Source: Rhipicephalus microplus (lineage: Eukaryota > Arthropoda > Arachnida > Ixodida > Ixodidae). From it: 64,000 bases of DNA. Below, one piece after another: positions 39,201-43,654 of the stretch (positions are counted from its first letter, which is position 1; each line of letters opens with the position of its first letter). The notes beneath the pieces were generated by a model that searched no databases, was not told where the DNA came from, and saw nothing but the letters and a program-made list of their open reading frames with translations. A program made the position numbers and the translations under genes. The DNA is taken from positions 245,401,039-245,465,038 of the forward strand of contig NC_134700.1 of NCBI RefSeq assembly GCF_043290135.1. Direction: 5' to 3'.

Positions 39201-41299
39201 CATTGTGCACAAACGTCTCGGTGACTGCACCATGTTCACGTTCGTGTGGCAGATCGTTCGGCGTAGTGCGCATGCTTGGATCATATGCCTTGTGCTTATG
39301 GTGGAGGAGAATCGCTCTGTTGATCTGAGCATTGTCCTGCATATCTGTCTAACTTGCAAGACTATTGCGAGGCCAGATGAAAAAAATCACTTTGTGTGAC
39401 AATGCATATCCATATGAGCTACCGGTTTGTGCATAAGCTGCTGTTGATGCAAGCCTGCTACAGACGATTATGTTTGACTGGACCGAATGAAGGCCTATAA
39501 TCCACTGGACAGCCCCGCCGCGGTGGTCTAGTGGCTAAGGTACTCTGCTGCTGACCCGCAGGTCGCGGGATCGAATCCCGGCTGCGGCGGCTGCATTTCC
39601 GATGGAGGCGGAAACGTTGTAGGCCCGTGTGCTCAGATTTGGGTGCACGTTAAAGAACCCCAGGTGGTCGAAATTTCCGGAGCCCTCCACTACGGCGTCT
39701 CTCATGATCATGTGGTGGTTTTGGGATGTGAAACCCCACAAATCAATCAATTAATCCACTGGACAAATTTTTTACGAGCGGATTGGGTATGACAAGCTTG
39801 GGGTATAACAAATTTCTGTTGGTGTCAGTAAAATAGCAGCCTGCGGTGTTAAAGAACTCTGATCATTCATGTCCAAGTCCATAATGTCACACGTAATGGA
39901 TGAAACTTTGCATGAGTCACCTACAGCGGCGCTCTTCGCCACCTGCGAGGATCGCTGGCGTCTGGATCTCCATTTTGGAGATCCACGTGCTCACCGCACA
40001 CGCATAAAACGTGCTGCATGAACTTTGTCCGAGATCCATATGGGAACTTGGTTGTCTAGAGACCTCTGGAAAAACGCCAGCACGCCAAAGCATGGACAGC
40101 ACGTACCTTCAAAATGGTACAGCAATGGTGTTTCCCCTAGTGGATCAAGGCAGAGAGCATACCCTTTATACAACCACCGCCAAATAACATGTTTGGCACC
40201 CAGTAGGCATTTGTTTCATCGAAGAACTTAGCAAGCCTCTAAAAAAGCAAGGTGCATTCACAGTGTTCCATTTGGTGCTTCTCGTTTCAACAAAAATACA
40301 CATCGCACACAACACACTGAGCACCCAATTGTGCAGTGATACAGTGAGCAAAAAGATGACAAGATTTGGAAGCTTAACTTGCTAGTACGAAGTGATGCCC
40401 ACATAACACGAACCTTGTTCAGTGTCTAAAGGTCCTTGCTGTTTATGCCCGCAAGCCATAAGCTTCTTGGACCACACGCGGGGATCCACTGGTCGCCAAA
40501 GGTGATCACAAATCGCTGTGACCACTCGTTCATGCAGTCACACTGATTTGTGATCACTTTTGGCGAACAGTACATCCCTGTGTCTGGTTCATTTTCTGGT
40601 TCAAGCGCTTGTGACGTTCACTTGCTTGTCTTCGTCTTTTTGCGCTGCTTTTACGTCATAATGATTCATTTTCATTTGATTTACACATGCTTCTCGTGAG
40701 GATGCTAAATATCGCACAAATCGCCATTTCGACATGCAGCGTGGACAATATATAATACGCGAGAGCCGCACAGCTCGATTCGATGTCGTCTGCTACCATG
40801 TGCTCGGTGATGGCGGCGCATTTCGAGGTCACATCTCAGAGTTTCGCGGTGTGACGTACGTATTTGCAAGTTCAAGGCCGATACAACTGACTGCTGATCG
40901 TCTGAACATTACGTTTTCACCTGGAACACTGCAGGCACAAGAGAATGCGTTTTCCACCTAGATTTATCTCCCTCTTACCACTCGAATACTATCGTTTCAT
41001 AATAATTAATCACCTCCTCTTGGAAAATTCCTTTCGTCAAGACGTTGCGCGCAGGTAGGGGTGCGTCGTTTATCTCCACTTCGGTAGTGAACAAGTCTCC
41101 CGAGCTGCGGCCTGTGACTCCATTGATCTATGAAAAGGAAAAAAAGAAAGAAAAGGGCACAGAAAATACGATAGCATAACATTACTTGCTGAATACAAAT
41201 AGTAATTTTTCTTACCTTAAGCTTTCCCTTCGCGACAAGCATCGCGTTCACTCTTTCTGCAGCCTCGGCTGCGACCGCGAGGCAGCTCTTGCTACTCAT
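6195..41299 (-). CDS. KHDC4: KHDC4 (BLOM7-like) KH-domain RNA-binding protein, 10 exons, 3' end outside window
   Basis: This is the orthologue of vertebrate KHDC4/BLOM7 (KIAA0907), a nuclear KH-domain protein linked to the Prp19 spliceosomal complex and splice-site choice. Coding exons, from the start: 41299-41216, 41127-41014, 31571-31492, 31313-31261, 28055-27901, 26724-26653, 25169-25045, 19246-19186, 8996-8909 and 6266-6195. All junctions are AG/GT and the phases agree, giving about 301 residues. Recognisable blocks are [12 protein letters not shown] (residues 17-28), [14 protein letters not shown] in exon 2, MSTRGRYMS in exon 3, [11 protein letters not shown] in exon 4 (first KH region), [20 protein letters not shown] in exon 6, and the second KH domain with its LRGKGSG loop followed by [12 protein letters not shown] in exon 7. 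The proline/glutamine-rich region starts in exons 9-10, and the C-terminus lies beyond the left edge. Introns range from 88 bp to about 10.2 kb and are loaded with transposons. The assignment rests on remembered family sequence. Confidence 0.9.
6663..6830. repeat. Remnant of a tick-type MITE
   Basis: The block carries AAATTACTTTTTGAGAA and ATTAGAAGAGAAACCAAAGG. It shares the second motif with 18727-18845. It is AT-rich, non-coding and lacks preserved ends. The family membership is recalled rather than tested. Confidence 0.3.
7470..8761. mobile_element. Non-autonomous Tigger-type DNA element
   Basis: It is flanked by TA at 7468-7469 and 8762-8763. The left end reads CAGTGTAGACTACTTACAAT. The right end, inverted, reads CAGCATAGACTGCTTAGAAC, so about 28 bp of the ends match with scattered differences. 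The 1.29-kb interior has no transposase frame, so it must have been moved by a transposase supplied elsewhere. A run of 14 C lies at 8502-8515. It sits in the intron between KHDC4 exons 9 and 10. Confidence 0.65.
8909..8996 (-). CDS. KHDC4: KHDC4 exon 9
   Basis: It encodes [18 protein letters not shown] and continues to MALPGATQ, corresponding to [22 protein letters not shown] of the family. It marks the change from the KH domain to the low-complexity, proline-rich tail. The acceptor is TTTCAG and the donor C|GTAAG (phase 1). Confidence 0.85.
9119..12075 (-). mobile_element. Kolobok-type (Mutator-like transposase) DNA transposon with TTAA target duplication
   Basis: Perfect 10-bp ends, GGGGAGACGC on the left and GCGTCTCCCC on the right, are flanked directly by TTAA at 9115-9118 and 12076-12079. 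The match continues imperfectly (TCGAAA at offset 14). The single long gene on the minus strand is intact. The TTAA it used is part of the Tigger terminal repeat, whose opposite copy at about 16620 still shows the unoccupied TTAA. TTAA duplications with this type of transposase are the hallmark of the Kolobok superfamily. Length is 2957 bp, and the element appears complete. Confidence 0.85.
9741..11606 (-). CDS. Mutator-like/Kolobok transposase, 621 aa, intact
   Basis: This is probably the DDE-type transposase that mobilises the surrounding TTAA-flanked element. A basic N-terminus (residues 13-30, [18 protein letters not shown]) looks like a nuclear-localisation signal. Next comes a candidate zinc-binding cluster, C110-x2-C113 and C138-x4-C143. 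The catalytic candidates are D256 in [12 protein letters not shown]353 or D355 in [12 protein letters not shown], and E513 in [17 protein letters not shown] Cys/His patch near 452-462 ([12 protein letters not shown]) is typical of this arthropod family. The frame is open from ATG to stop with no internal damage, and the first methionine is the natural start before the basic region. GC content is visibly higher than in the surrounding intron. Confidence 0.85.
   Translation of the reverse strand: MASPKKAVADHRKYRSKNKFRGKRRRTYKKATANENVRDGPAAGRPNIDHGNVDHGNCDDEINAAVNFVSASQKKIALFENDVRPNADRAESVVLCELGALTAVVAGAACPVCHESKLAVRAPNKKRKGLSAFLELHCENAECSESILSSAYSSKRVASDGGRGASRSYDSGSSRDAFAVNLKVVLAARAVGIGHEQLSRFCAVVGLPNPMHHKTFHAIGKKIHSAAVKAVCENMQRARSVTKEVAGNSDVPVMFDGTWQKRGHKSHNGVATVVSLDTGLCLDYEVLSNFCLACSLHNDMGGDEETWQAFHHPVCEKNCDCSSHAMEAEAAVRIWQRTVVYETPLRFTIFLSDGDSKAYNGVCDANVYPDTPIEKEECTNHVAKRLGTGLRKLPTPLPRGEKLKETTIQKLQTYFQVAIVNNRGNVHKMYTAIWASCLHSCSTDGAGSHKFCPAGPDSWCKHRRAEAQGQPAPCHTPLLTKAQGLAVLPIYKRLTDAKLLARCLHGKTQNAAESLNSKIWLLCPKTRFASRTAVETATAIAVLWFNRGHASFEKVLEELGVLPSEALVTLSDRRDSMRMHKMNVRQTAEARAHRRSAAKRARVEESCRTSREGKTYGAGEF
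12300..13765 (-). pseudogene. Tigger/pogo transposase, one frameshift
   Basis: It starts [20 protein letters not shown], a psq-type helix-turn-helix. A CENP-B/Tc5-type DNA-binding region (about residues 60-130, ending [13 protein letters not shown]) and a DDE_1 catalytic domain follow. The three acidic positions are visible in [20 protein letters not shown] and [16 protein letters not shown] one-base frameshift near 13160-13190 separates the N-terminal half from the catalytic half, so the gene is broken. The C-terminal 100 residues are acidic and divergent. It belongs to the outer Tigger element at 9102-16634. Confidence 0.85.
14069..14873 (-). pseudogene. LINE open reading frame, C-terminal part with Cys/His motif
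   Basis: It continues the interrupted LINE protein with [20 protein letters not shown] and ends with a zinc-knuckle-like [18 protein letters not shown] (C-x2-C-x9-H-x4-C), a common C-terminal motif of non-LTR retrotransposons. The frame is open up to a stop at 14069, so the protein was split by the LTR rather than by point decay. Confidence 0.8.
14874..15657 (+). mobile_element. Solo LTR, 784 bp, with 5-bp target duplication CATAC
   Basis: The stretch begins TGTGGTAAAAAACG and ends GTTGCCCACA, so it has TG...CA termini. CATAC occurs immediately on both sides (14869-14873 and 15658-15662). It cuts the LINE reading frame exactly at this point, and removing it with one CATAC would leave the flanking LINE sequence contiguous. 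A TATATAAAA box at 15584-15592 suggests plus-strand orientation with a short transcribed end. No internal retroelement genes remain, as expected after LTR-LTR recombination. Confidence 0.8.
15663..16261 (-). pseudogene. LINE reverse transcriptase fragment (upstream part)
   Basis: It holds [20 protein letters not shown] (fingers/palm) and the catalytic [13 protein letters not shown] box, then KYQYLGVWI, all standard non-LTR reverse transcriptase motifs. The frame ends at the inserted solo LTR, after RALWNYNRY. The remainder resumes on the other side of the LTR. The N-terminal endonuclease region is absent through 5' truncation. Confidence 0.85.
16637..18724 (+). mobile_element. Tigger/pogo transposon copy A, complete with open transposase
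   Basis: The left end is CAGTCGACTCCCGCTAATTC. The right end, inverted, is CAGTCAACTCCCGTTAATAC. TA copies lie at 16635-16636 and 18725-18726. The left TA is also the right TA of the neighbouring Tigger, so the two elements abut head to tail. Length is 2088 bp. The transposase gene is uninterrupted, so the copy could still be active. A second, internally deleted copy lies at 57037-58302. Confidence 0.88.
17091..18620 (+). CDS. Tigger/pogo-type transposase (CENP-B family), intact
   Basis: It cuts and pastes the surrounding element at TA sites. The start chosen is [20 protein letters not shown] at 17091, which has a good context (ATAATGGC); an ATG two codons upstream is also in frame. An N-terminal psq-type helix-turn-helix (about residues 1-50) is followed by a CENP-B-type DNA-binding region ending in [14 protein letters not shown]. 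The DDE_1 core has D173 (YADETALFY), D278 (PEDQCSAH) and D309 ([15 protein letters not shown]), giving 30 residues between the last two, as is usual for pogo/Tigger. The C-terminus has an acidic run ([10 protein letters not shown]) and a final [12 protein letters not shown]. The length of 509 aa is normal for the family. No frame damage is visible. Confidence 0.9.
   Translation: MATRGPYRTLDLATKVEVLKEVDQGGTAKQDIARKYGIKPNTLSTFIKNKRSILDAFESEKFKTSRKRMRTGAYPELEEALLIWIREARNNKLPLSGEVVKAKASSLAEMLGINDFAASDGWLTRFKHRHDLIFKSVCGEKASVDEETCLTWKAGKLREYLEEYQPADIFYADETALFYRLLPDKTLTFKDDDCSGGKRSKERVSVLVAANKTGTERCRLLVIGKAAKPRCFKGVKTLPVAYASNRKAWMTSDIFKDWITKLDRKFAQSSRKVLFPEDQCSAHMNVPALSAIRLVYLPANTTSVLQPMDQGIIKNVKVLYRQHLVERMLLCMDNSSQYEVSLLSAINMLARAWTRVKEETIANCFRACGFMENSGDASPCAPVEVQTNELDDGSFRAALGDVRFDEYVAVDSNVETCGPLTDSEIVQMVRPHDCIPENDDDDDDIGNEPPPRAADVAAGLALAQRFFVGEHNAEEALRHAYSLQNLLAAARFGKQKKMTDYFSSKLSGF
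18727..18845. repeat. Remnant of a tick-type MITE
   Basis: ATTAGAAGAGAAAC and neighbouring sequence resemble the block at 6663-6830, which suggests both are pieces of one miniature-element family. It begins just outside the right TA of Tigger copy A. No ends or target duplication could be fixed. Confidence 0.3.
19186..19246 (-). CDS. KHDC4: KHDC4 exon 8
   Basis: It completes the split threonine and encodes [20 protein letters not shown], matching [20 protein letters not shown], the last helix of the second KH domain. The acceptor is CACAG and the donor ACG|GTGAG. A 10.2-kb transposon-filled intron follows. Confidence 0.9.
20073..20758. mobile_element. hAT-like MITE with 16-bp terminal inverted repeats
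   Basis: The left end is TAGGCTTGTGCGAATA and the right end is its exact complement. Candidate 8-bp target duplications GTCCTTAC (20065-20072) and GTTCCTAC (20759-20766) agree at six of eight positions. Ends beginning TAGG with 8-bp duplications are typical of hAT elements. The 686-bp AT-rich interior has no transposase. The left end is also a 32-bp palindrome (20072-20103). Confidence 0.65.
21011..21079 (+). pseudogene. Possible 3' coding fragment with acidic tail
   Basis: Twenty-two codons read [20 protein letters not shown], then GS and a stop, and AT-rich sequence follows like a 3' UTR. The acidic composition stands out from the surrounding intron. It may be the end of a decayed transposase or retrogene; no upstream coding sequence was found, and the reading could be chance. 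Confidence 0.25.
22120..23036. mobile_element. TTAA-flanked MITE, 917 bp
   Basis: The left end is TTAA (22116-22119) then AGGGCCACTCACCAGG. The right end is CCTGGTGAGTGGCCCT then TTAA (23037-23040), so the 16-bp inverted repeats are perfect. The GC-rich interior has no transposase. It lies in the intron between KHDC4 exons 7 and 8. The TTAA target suggests mobilisation by a Kolobok- or piggyBac-type enzyme. Confidence 0.8.
23573..24680 (+). mobile_element. Deleted pogo-like element with BrkDBD/CENP-B-type transposase
   Basis: Its ends are CCGTAATTACTCGAATCTAA on the left and the inverted right end CCGTATTTACTCGATTCTAC, with TA at 23571-23572 and 24681-24682. Both ends are folded: the left 110 bp contains an inverted second copy of the terminal motif, and the right end repeats it too. 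At 1.1 kb it is about half the size expected of a full element, because the 3' half of the transposase has been lost. Confidence 0.78.
23848..24580 (+). pseudogene. Pogo-like transposase, frameshifted and 3'-truncated
   Basis: The N-terminal part ([20 protein letters not shown], then [10 protein letters not shown]) is a Brinker/CENP-B-type helix-turn-helix. A second DNA-binding region ending [12 protein letters not shown] follows. After a frameshift near 24230 the start of the DDE domain is present, including [13 protein letters not shown] with the first catalytic aspartate. The remaining catalytic residues are missing because the element runs straight into its right end. Confidence 0.75.
25045..25169 (-). 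CDS. KHDC4: KHDC4 exon 7, core of second KH domain
   Basis: It encodes residues 187-227 plus a split threonine: [20 protein letters not shown], then the GSG loop, and [12 protein letters not shown]. The RGKGSG loop is the GxxG-type nucleic-acid contact of this KH class. The acceptor is CTGCAG and the donor AC|GTAAG (phase 2). Confidence 0.93.
25457..25744. mobile_element. Small Tigger-type MITE, 288 bp
   Basis: The left end is CCATATTTACACGACTGTAA and the inverted right end is CCATATTTACATGATTGTAG, which match over more than 20 bp. The right flank is TA (25745-25746); the left flank is AA, probably a mutated TA. The interior is non-coding. It lies in the intron between KHDC4 exons 6 and 7. 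Confidence 0.65.
26653..26724 (-). CDS. KHDC4: KHDC4 exon 6
   Basis: It has 24 codons, phase 0 to phase 0, beginning [20 protein letters not shown] and ending LGPG. This matches the family signature [24 protein letters not shown] and opens the second KH domain. The donor is GGG|GTGAG and the acceptor ATTCAG. Confidence 0.93.
27392..27578. mobile_element. Small Tigger-type MITE, 187 bp
   Basis: The left end is CAGTAGACTCTCACTAAAAG and the inverted right end is CAGTAGACTCTCAGTAAACG, with TA on both sides (27390-27391 and 27579-27580). There is no coding capacity. It lies about 300 bp downstream (in gene orientation) of KHDC4 exon 5. Confidence 0.75.
27901..28055 (-). CDS. KHDC4: KHDC4 exon 5
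   Basis: It encodes residues 112-162, starting [16 protein letters not shown] at the position of the helix that closes the first KH region. An alanine-rich segment, [18 protein letters not shown], follows. It has acceptor TTGCAG and donor GGA|GTAAG and ends in phase 0. The alanine-rich half is less conserved than the flanking exons. Confidence 0.85.
28056..31260. other. KHDC4 intron 4, non-coding
   Basis: Apart from the 91-bp tandem duplication, no gene was found. The sequence at 28500-28815 carries overlapping frames on the minus strand without recognisable domains and is probably an unclassified repeat. 29960-30300 has a GC-richer, partly self-similar block. Confidence 0.45.
29452..29633. 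repeat. Two-copy tandem repeat, period 91 bp
   Basis: The copies at 29452-29542 and 29543-29633 both start AAGCTAA(G/A)TGATTGTA and both end ATCTAACGAAGAAACT, with scattered substitutions between. It is AT-rich intronic DNA, and there are only two units. Confidence 0.7.
31261..31313 (-). CDS. KHDC4: KHDC4 exon 4 (53-bp small exon)
   Basis: It completes the split glycine from exon 3 and encodes [17 protein letters not shown], matching DRPLYLHVQGQTRELVD of the family. It has acceptor TTTCAG and donor AAA|GTAAG and leaves in phase 1. The intron separating it from exon 3 is 178 bp. Confidence 0.9.
31492..31571 (-). CDS. KHDC4: KHDC4 exon 3
   Basis: The exon is 80 bp, entering in phase 0 and leaving in phase 2, with acceptor TTGCAG and donor GG|GTAAG. 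It encodes [15 protein letters not shown], matching the family block AAVSTRGRFMTTEEK in the atypical first KH domain. Confidence 0.9.
31572..33543. other. KHDC4 intron 2, left part, non-coding
   Basis: It is AT-rich intron. The stretch at 32780-32890 is rich in short GATGTCA/GTCATCA words and may be a degraded repeat. No splice-flanked coding segment was seen. Confidence 0.45.
33544..33704 (-). repeat. Gypsy 3' LTR (161 bp)
   Basis: On the plus strand it begins TGTTACGAAAGAGAAGAG and ends ATGCATGTAGCA. It pairs with 38519-38688 but lacks a 9-bp stretch present there. Confidence 0.88.
33740..35502 (-). pseudogene. Gypsy RNase H and integrase, broken
   Basis: RNase H is marked by [18 protein letters not shown] and the [18 protein letters not shown] block. 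The integrase has an HHCC zinc finger ([11 protein letters not shown] ... CDKCQRRK), a core fragment with [12 protein letters not shown], and a C-terminal segment ending ARLKPYHSP. Frame breaks lie between these pieces. No chromodomain was recognised. Confidence 0.8.
35364..36510 (-). pseudogene. Gypsy reverse transcriptase, broken
   Basis: The N-terminal part contains [19 protein letters not shown] and [17 protein letters not shown], classic gypsy RT motifs. A frame change near 36165 and further breaks follow. In the palm, the catalytic box reads [10 protein letters not shown], where an intact element has YLDD, so the second aspartate is lost. The connection and thumb regions resume with [12 protein letters not shown] and the [17 protein letters not shown] block. 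Confidence 0.82.
36741..37169 (-). pseudogene. Gypsy aspartic protease domain
   Basis: [17 protein letters not shown] carries the retropepsin active-site DTGA, followed by the flap region and [16 protein letters not shown] near the end of the domain. The usual G in the LGMDFL block is changed. The domain is open over its length but disconnected from a full polyprotein. Confidence 0.8.
37254..38444 (-). pseudogene. Gypsy gag remnant with CCHC zinc knuckle
   Basis: Broken frames include a capsid-like stretch ([20 protein letters not shown], typical of gypsy gag) and a zinc knuckle, [14 protein letters not shown] (C-x2-C-x4-H-x4-C). Several stops and frame changes separate the segments. Confidence 0.75.
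38519..38688 (-). repeat. Gypsy 5' LTR (170 bp)
   Basis: On the plus strand it begins TGTTACGGAAGAGAAGAG and ends ATGCATGTAGCA. On the element strand, the sequence just inside it (TTTGGTGGAGGTGG) is in the primer-binding-site position. The matching tRNA was not determined. Confidence 0.85.
39512..39751 (+). mobile_element. tRNA-derived SINE (Ruka-like), 240 bp
   Basis: A 14-bp target duplication TAATCCACTGGACA flanks it at 39498-39511 and 39752-39765. The 5' part is tRNA-like, with RNA polymerase III box A TGGTCTAGTGG (39524-39534) and box B GATCGAATC (39569-39577). A family-specific body follows, and the tail is short AATC repeats. Tick genomes carry an abundant SINE called Ruka with this structure. 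The perfect duplication suggests a fairly recent insertion. It is in KHDC4 intron 2. Confidence 0.88.
40494..40565. repeat. Near-perfect hairpin, arms about 29 bp
   Basis: CGCCAAAGGTGATCACAAAT faces ATTTGTGATCACTTTTGGCG with one mismatch. Pairing continues inward more weakly to a loop of about 14 nt, and outward (ACTGGT/AACAGT). It could be a tiny fold-back element or a small-RNA hairpin. Confidence 0.7.
41014..41127 (-). CDS. KHDC4: KHDC4 exon 2
   Basis: It has 38 codons, phase 0 at both ends, an acceptor TTCATAG and a donor GAG|GTGAT. It holds [20 protein letters not shown], which matches the conserved AEVEINDVPLTCRNLLTRG block before the first KH region. The intron between exons 1 and 2 is only 88 bp. 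Confidence 0.9.
41216..41299 (-). CDS. KHDC4: KHDC4 exon 1 (start codon)
   Basis: It encodes residues 1-28, beginning [20 protein letters not shown] and ending in AKGKLK. The tail matches the family motif INAMLMAKGKLK. It ends in phase 0 at the donor AAG|GTAAG. No other in-frame ATG fits upstream, and the 5' flank carries no recognisable coding sequence. Confidence 0.88.
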
Positions 41300-41742
41300 C
41301 GTGGCTGACCGACTAAATCACGCCAGACAACAGTTCCTGCCTCGACACGAGCTGACTATATGTCCGTAATAACCTACAGCAGGCCGGAGTCTGCAGTTTT
41401 TACAAGCACCTTGTGAGCTAAGCCTATCGAACCAATTGCAGCAGAGGTTGAAGCCGTTTCCCGGACGGCACAGATCACTCGGCTTCTCCAGTAGTCACTC
41501 ACGAGGCTGACGTAACGCGGCTACTGGTGAAATATCACCGCTCGAATACTGAAGCTGCCAAACAGACACGGTCGTTTACAACCAACACCTGCTGGTTGGA
41601 GCACACACACAACACAGCACAAACGGCGTAAGACCGCGCATCACGGAGGAAGGAAAAAGGTGCCGCGCATTGACCTCCCAGAGGCAAACAGCGCCAAGTT
41701 TCGGTTTCGGCTGTTGCTTGGTTGCTTGCTTGCATCCACCAC
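41300..41742. other. 5' flank and probable promoter region of KHDC4
   Basis: It is GC-richer than the introns. No TATA box is evident at a convincing distance. The transcription start cannot be fixed. Confidence 0.4.
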
Positions 41743-41776
41743 TATAGTGTACTAGAATATGGGGTAGTGTGTTCAG
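41743..41776 (+). repeat. 34-bp motif, copy 1 of a perfect inverted pair
   Basis: It begins TATAGTGTACTAGAATATGG and ends AGTGTGTTCAG. The reverse complement is present without mismatch at 43621-43654. An ATG in strong context (GAGCCATGG) starts 10 bp downstream at 41786 and opens a 15-codon frame, MADAFGSDSHEMTPP. Confidence 0.75.
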
Positions 41777-41884
41777 AAAGGAGCCATGGCTGACGCATTC
41801 GGTAGCGACAGCCACGAGATGACGCCACCTTAGCATAAGCTGTCACCTCACGCTTTGCCTTTTATGCACTTCTGGCTTTGATAT

Positions 41885-42110
41885 TAGTAATAGCAGGGGT
41901 TTAACGTCCCAAAACCACCATACGATTATGAGAGACGCCGTAGAGGAGTACTCCGGAAATTCGACCACCTGGAGTGCTTTAACGTGCACCTAAATCTAGG
42001 TACACGCACCTCAGTATTTGCGCCTCCGCCGAAAATACAGGCGCCGCGGCCGGGATTTGATCCTGTGATATGCGCTTGCATACGTAATTGCTTACACGTC
42101 CGCGAAAAGC
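41885..42110 (-). mobile_element. Old tRNA-derived SINE copy
   Basis: On the minus strand it shares the body of the SINE at 39512-39751 (GGTGGTCGAATTTCC-like block, GTTTTGGGACGTTAAACCCC tail). A degraded box B, GGATCAAATCCC, lies at 42052-42063. The 5' tRNA part is poorly preserved, and no target duplication is seen. A further short scrap of the same family lies near 42535-42585. Confidence 0.7.
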
Positions 42111-42908
42111 TTTCGAATGGGTTTGTTTGTGCTGCATTCAAAACAAAACGTCAAAGCCGCAACACGCGGTTTAAATGCAGGTATTAACAAACGACGGTGA
42201 AGCAGTCATCTCTGGGTAAACTGCTTGCAGTTTTTAAAGCTCGGTTGTTGAACGAATGAAAAATTAGGAAGATCGAAAATAAAGTTTTTTCATTCCATTG
42301 AGGTATCGAAGGAGCATCTATAAACCCGAAAGTTTCTCGTTATATGACCGCTATATCGAGTCGTAATCTGCACGCTGTGACAGCTTCGACTTCCTTCGTT
42401 ACGCGCGCGGCACCGTTCTTCTCGATAGTTGCATCATGCAATTTTAATTATGCTGCTAAAGTGACAAAACTGCCATTTGATTGAGAGGCACGCCGTAGCT
42501 GAAGACTTGGGAATAGTTTTGACAATCTTGGGTCCTTAAACGATTACGCGCCCGCCGAAATACTGCTGCTGTGGCCGGGATATTGCACTGTACAGTCAAA
42601 AGGAAATACCACTTGGTACCACTGTCAGACAGTAAGAAGAAACCCTTTATTTACGAGCGCGCATACTGCAGTGAGCAGTAACACTGATCAAATTTGTCAC
42701 CACTCCGTGGAATTATCAGTTCACAATCACTTCATCGCGGTGGCACCTTACGAACACCGATTGATTTTCGCGTGCAGCTTTCTTTTTTTTTTCTTTCGTT
42801 TTGCTTCTCGAGACTGATTGATACCTTCACAAAAAAATGAAGTCGTGACAGCACGTAAATTACCGCTCTCTTTGACACGAGATGCGGGGTGATCGAGCTC
42901 GTATAAAT

Positions 42909-43407
42909 TCAAGGTGAACAAAGCTTGAGTAAGCGTTCCAGCGAAGCTGTACTCCCTGTAGTGTTCGCCACCTCGGGTTCGTGGTCAGCAGGAAGGTCCA
43001 TCGATGTACCTGAATCAGTGGCCTCAACATCAAGACAGGGTGCTGCAGTTTTCTTGGAGATGGTAGATTCAACCGCCGAGTTCTCCCGCTTTCTCGGAGG
43101 TCTTGAATGCGGCGCTTTCTTCGATAAGTAGCTTAGAGCGTTAGGCAGTATCGGCACAGCGTTAGCTCTGGTCTTCTACGTGGTACGCGAACTTCTTTGC
43201 CGTTTATAGCGTGCACGTAGTCTCCGAGAACACATGAAGGCTCGAAGTGTATCTCACATACAGAGCAGCTTTCGTTCAAGGTCCCATCCTTTCAATGTAA
43301 ATTCTGTTCCCAAACCTTCCATACCTCGTCTTTGGGTGCAGCAAAAAGCGACGGCTGCTCACTTTTTTTCTAATGGTATACCCTGTTTCGCACCTAGGTG
43401 CAAAGCA
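42909..43407 (-). pseudogene. Broken THAP-domain gene
   Basis: Pieces of a THAP zinc-binding DNA-binding domain are readable: CFAPRCETGYTIRKKV (first Cys pair), then after a frame change DEVWKVWEQNLH followed by a TGA stop. CSVCEIHFEPSCVLGDYVHA (second Cys and His of the C2CH module) comes next, and VPRRRPELT follows. After another frame change comes ILPNALSYLSKKAPHSRPPR. At least two frameshifts and one stop make it non-functional. THAP domains occur in host regulators and in P-element transposases; no transposase part is seen. Confidence 0.7.
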
Positions 43408-43620
43408 GTGTCGTTGCCACCGATGACTCGACATTGCCTCACTGTCATGTGGCCAGCAAAAACATTGCTAGAAAAACTTTTGTTAAGCGGGTGCGAACAC
43501 AAGCAACCCGAGAAGGCAGAGCTGACAATCCTGTCAGCCCATGCTACGGCAGCGCCGCCTTGAAAACCGATTTTTTGTCCACGTGCGACGCTTTACGCGA
43601 TGCATGGCGATAGAGGGTAC

Positions 43621-43654
43621 CTGAACACACTACCCCATATTCTAGTACACTATA
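43621..43654 (-). repeat. 34-bp motif, copy 2 of a perfect inverted pair
   Basis: It is the exact reverse complement of 41743-41776. On the minus strand it is followed within about 20 bp by an ATG (CGCCATGC) and, about 210 bp further on, by the THAP relict. Confidence 0.75.

Noticed and set aside
39512..39590. Possible functional tRNA gene
   Set aside because: Boxes A and B are present, but the tRNA-like part runs into a SINE body and AATC tail and is flanked by a 14-bp target duplication.
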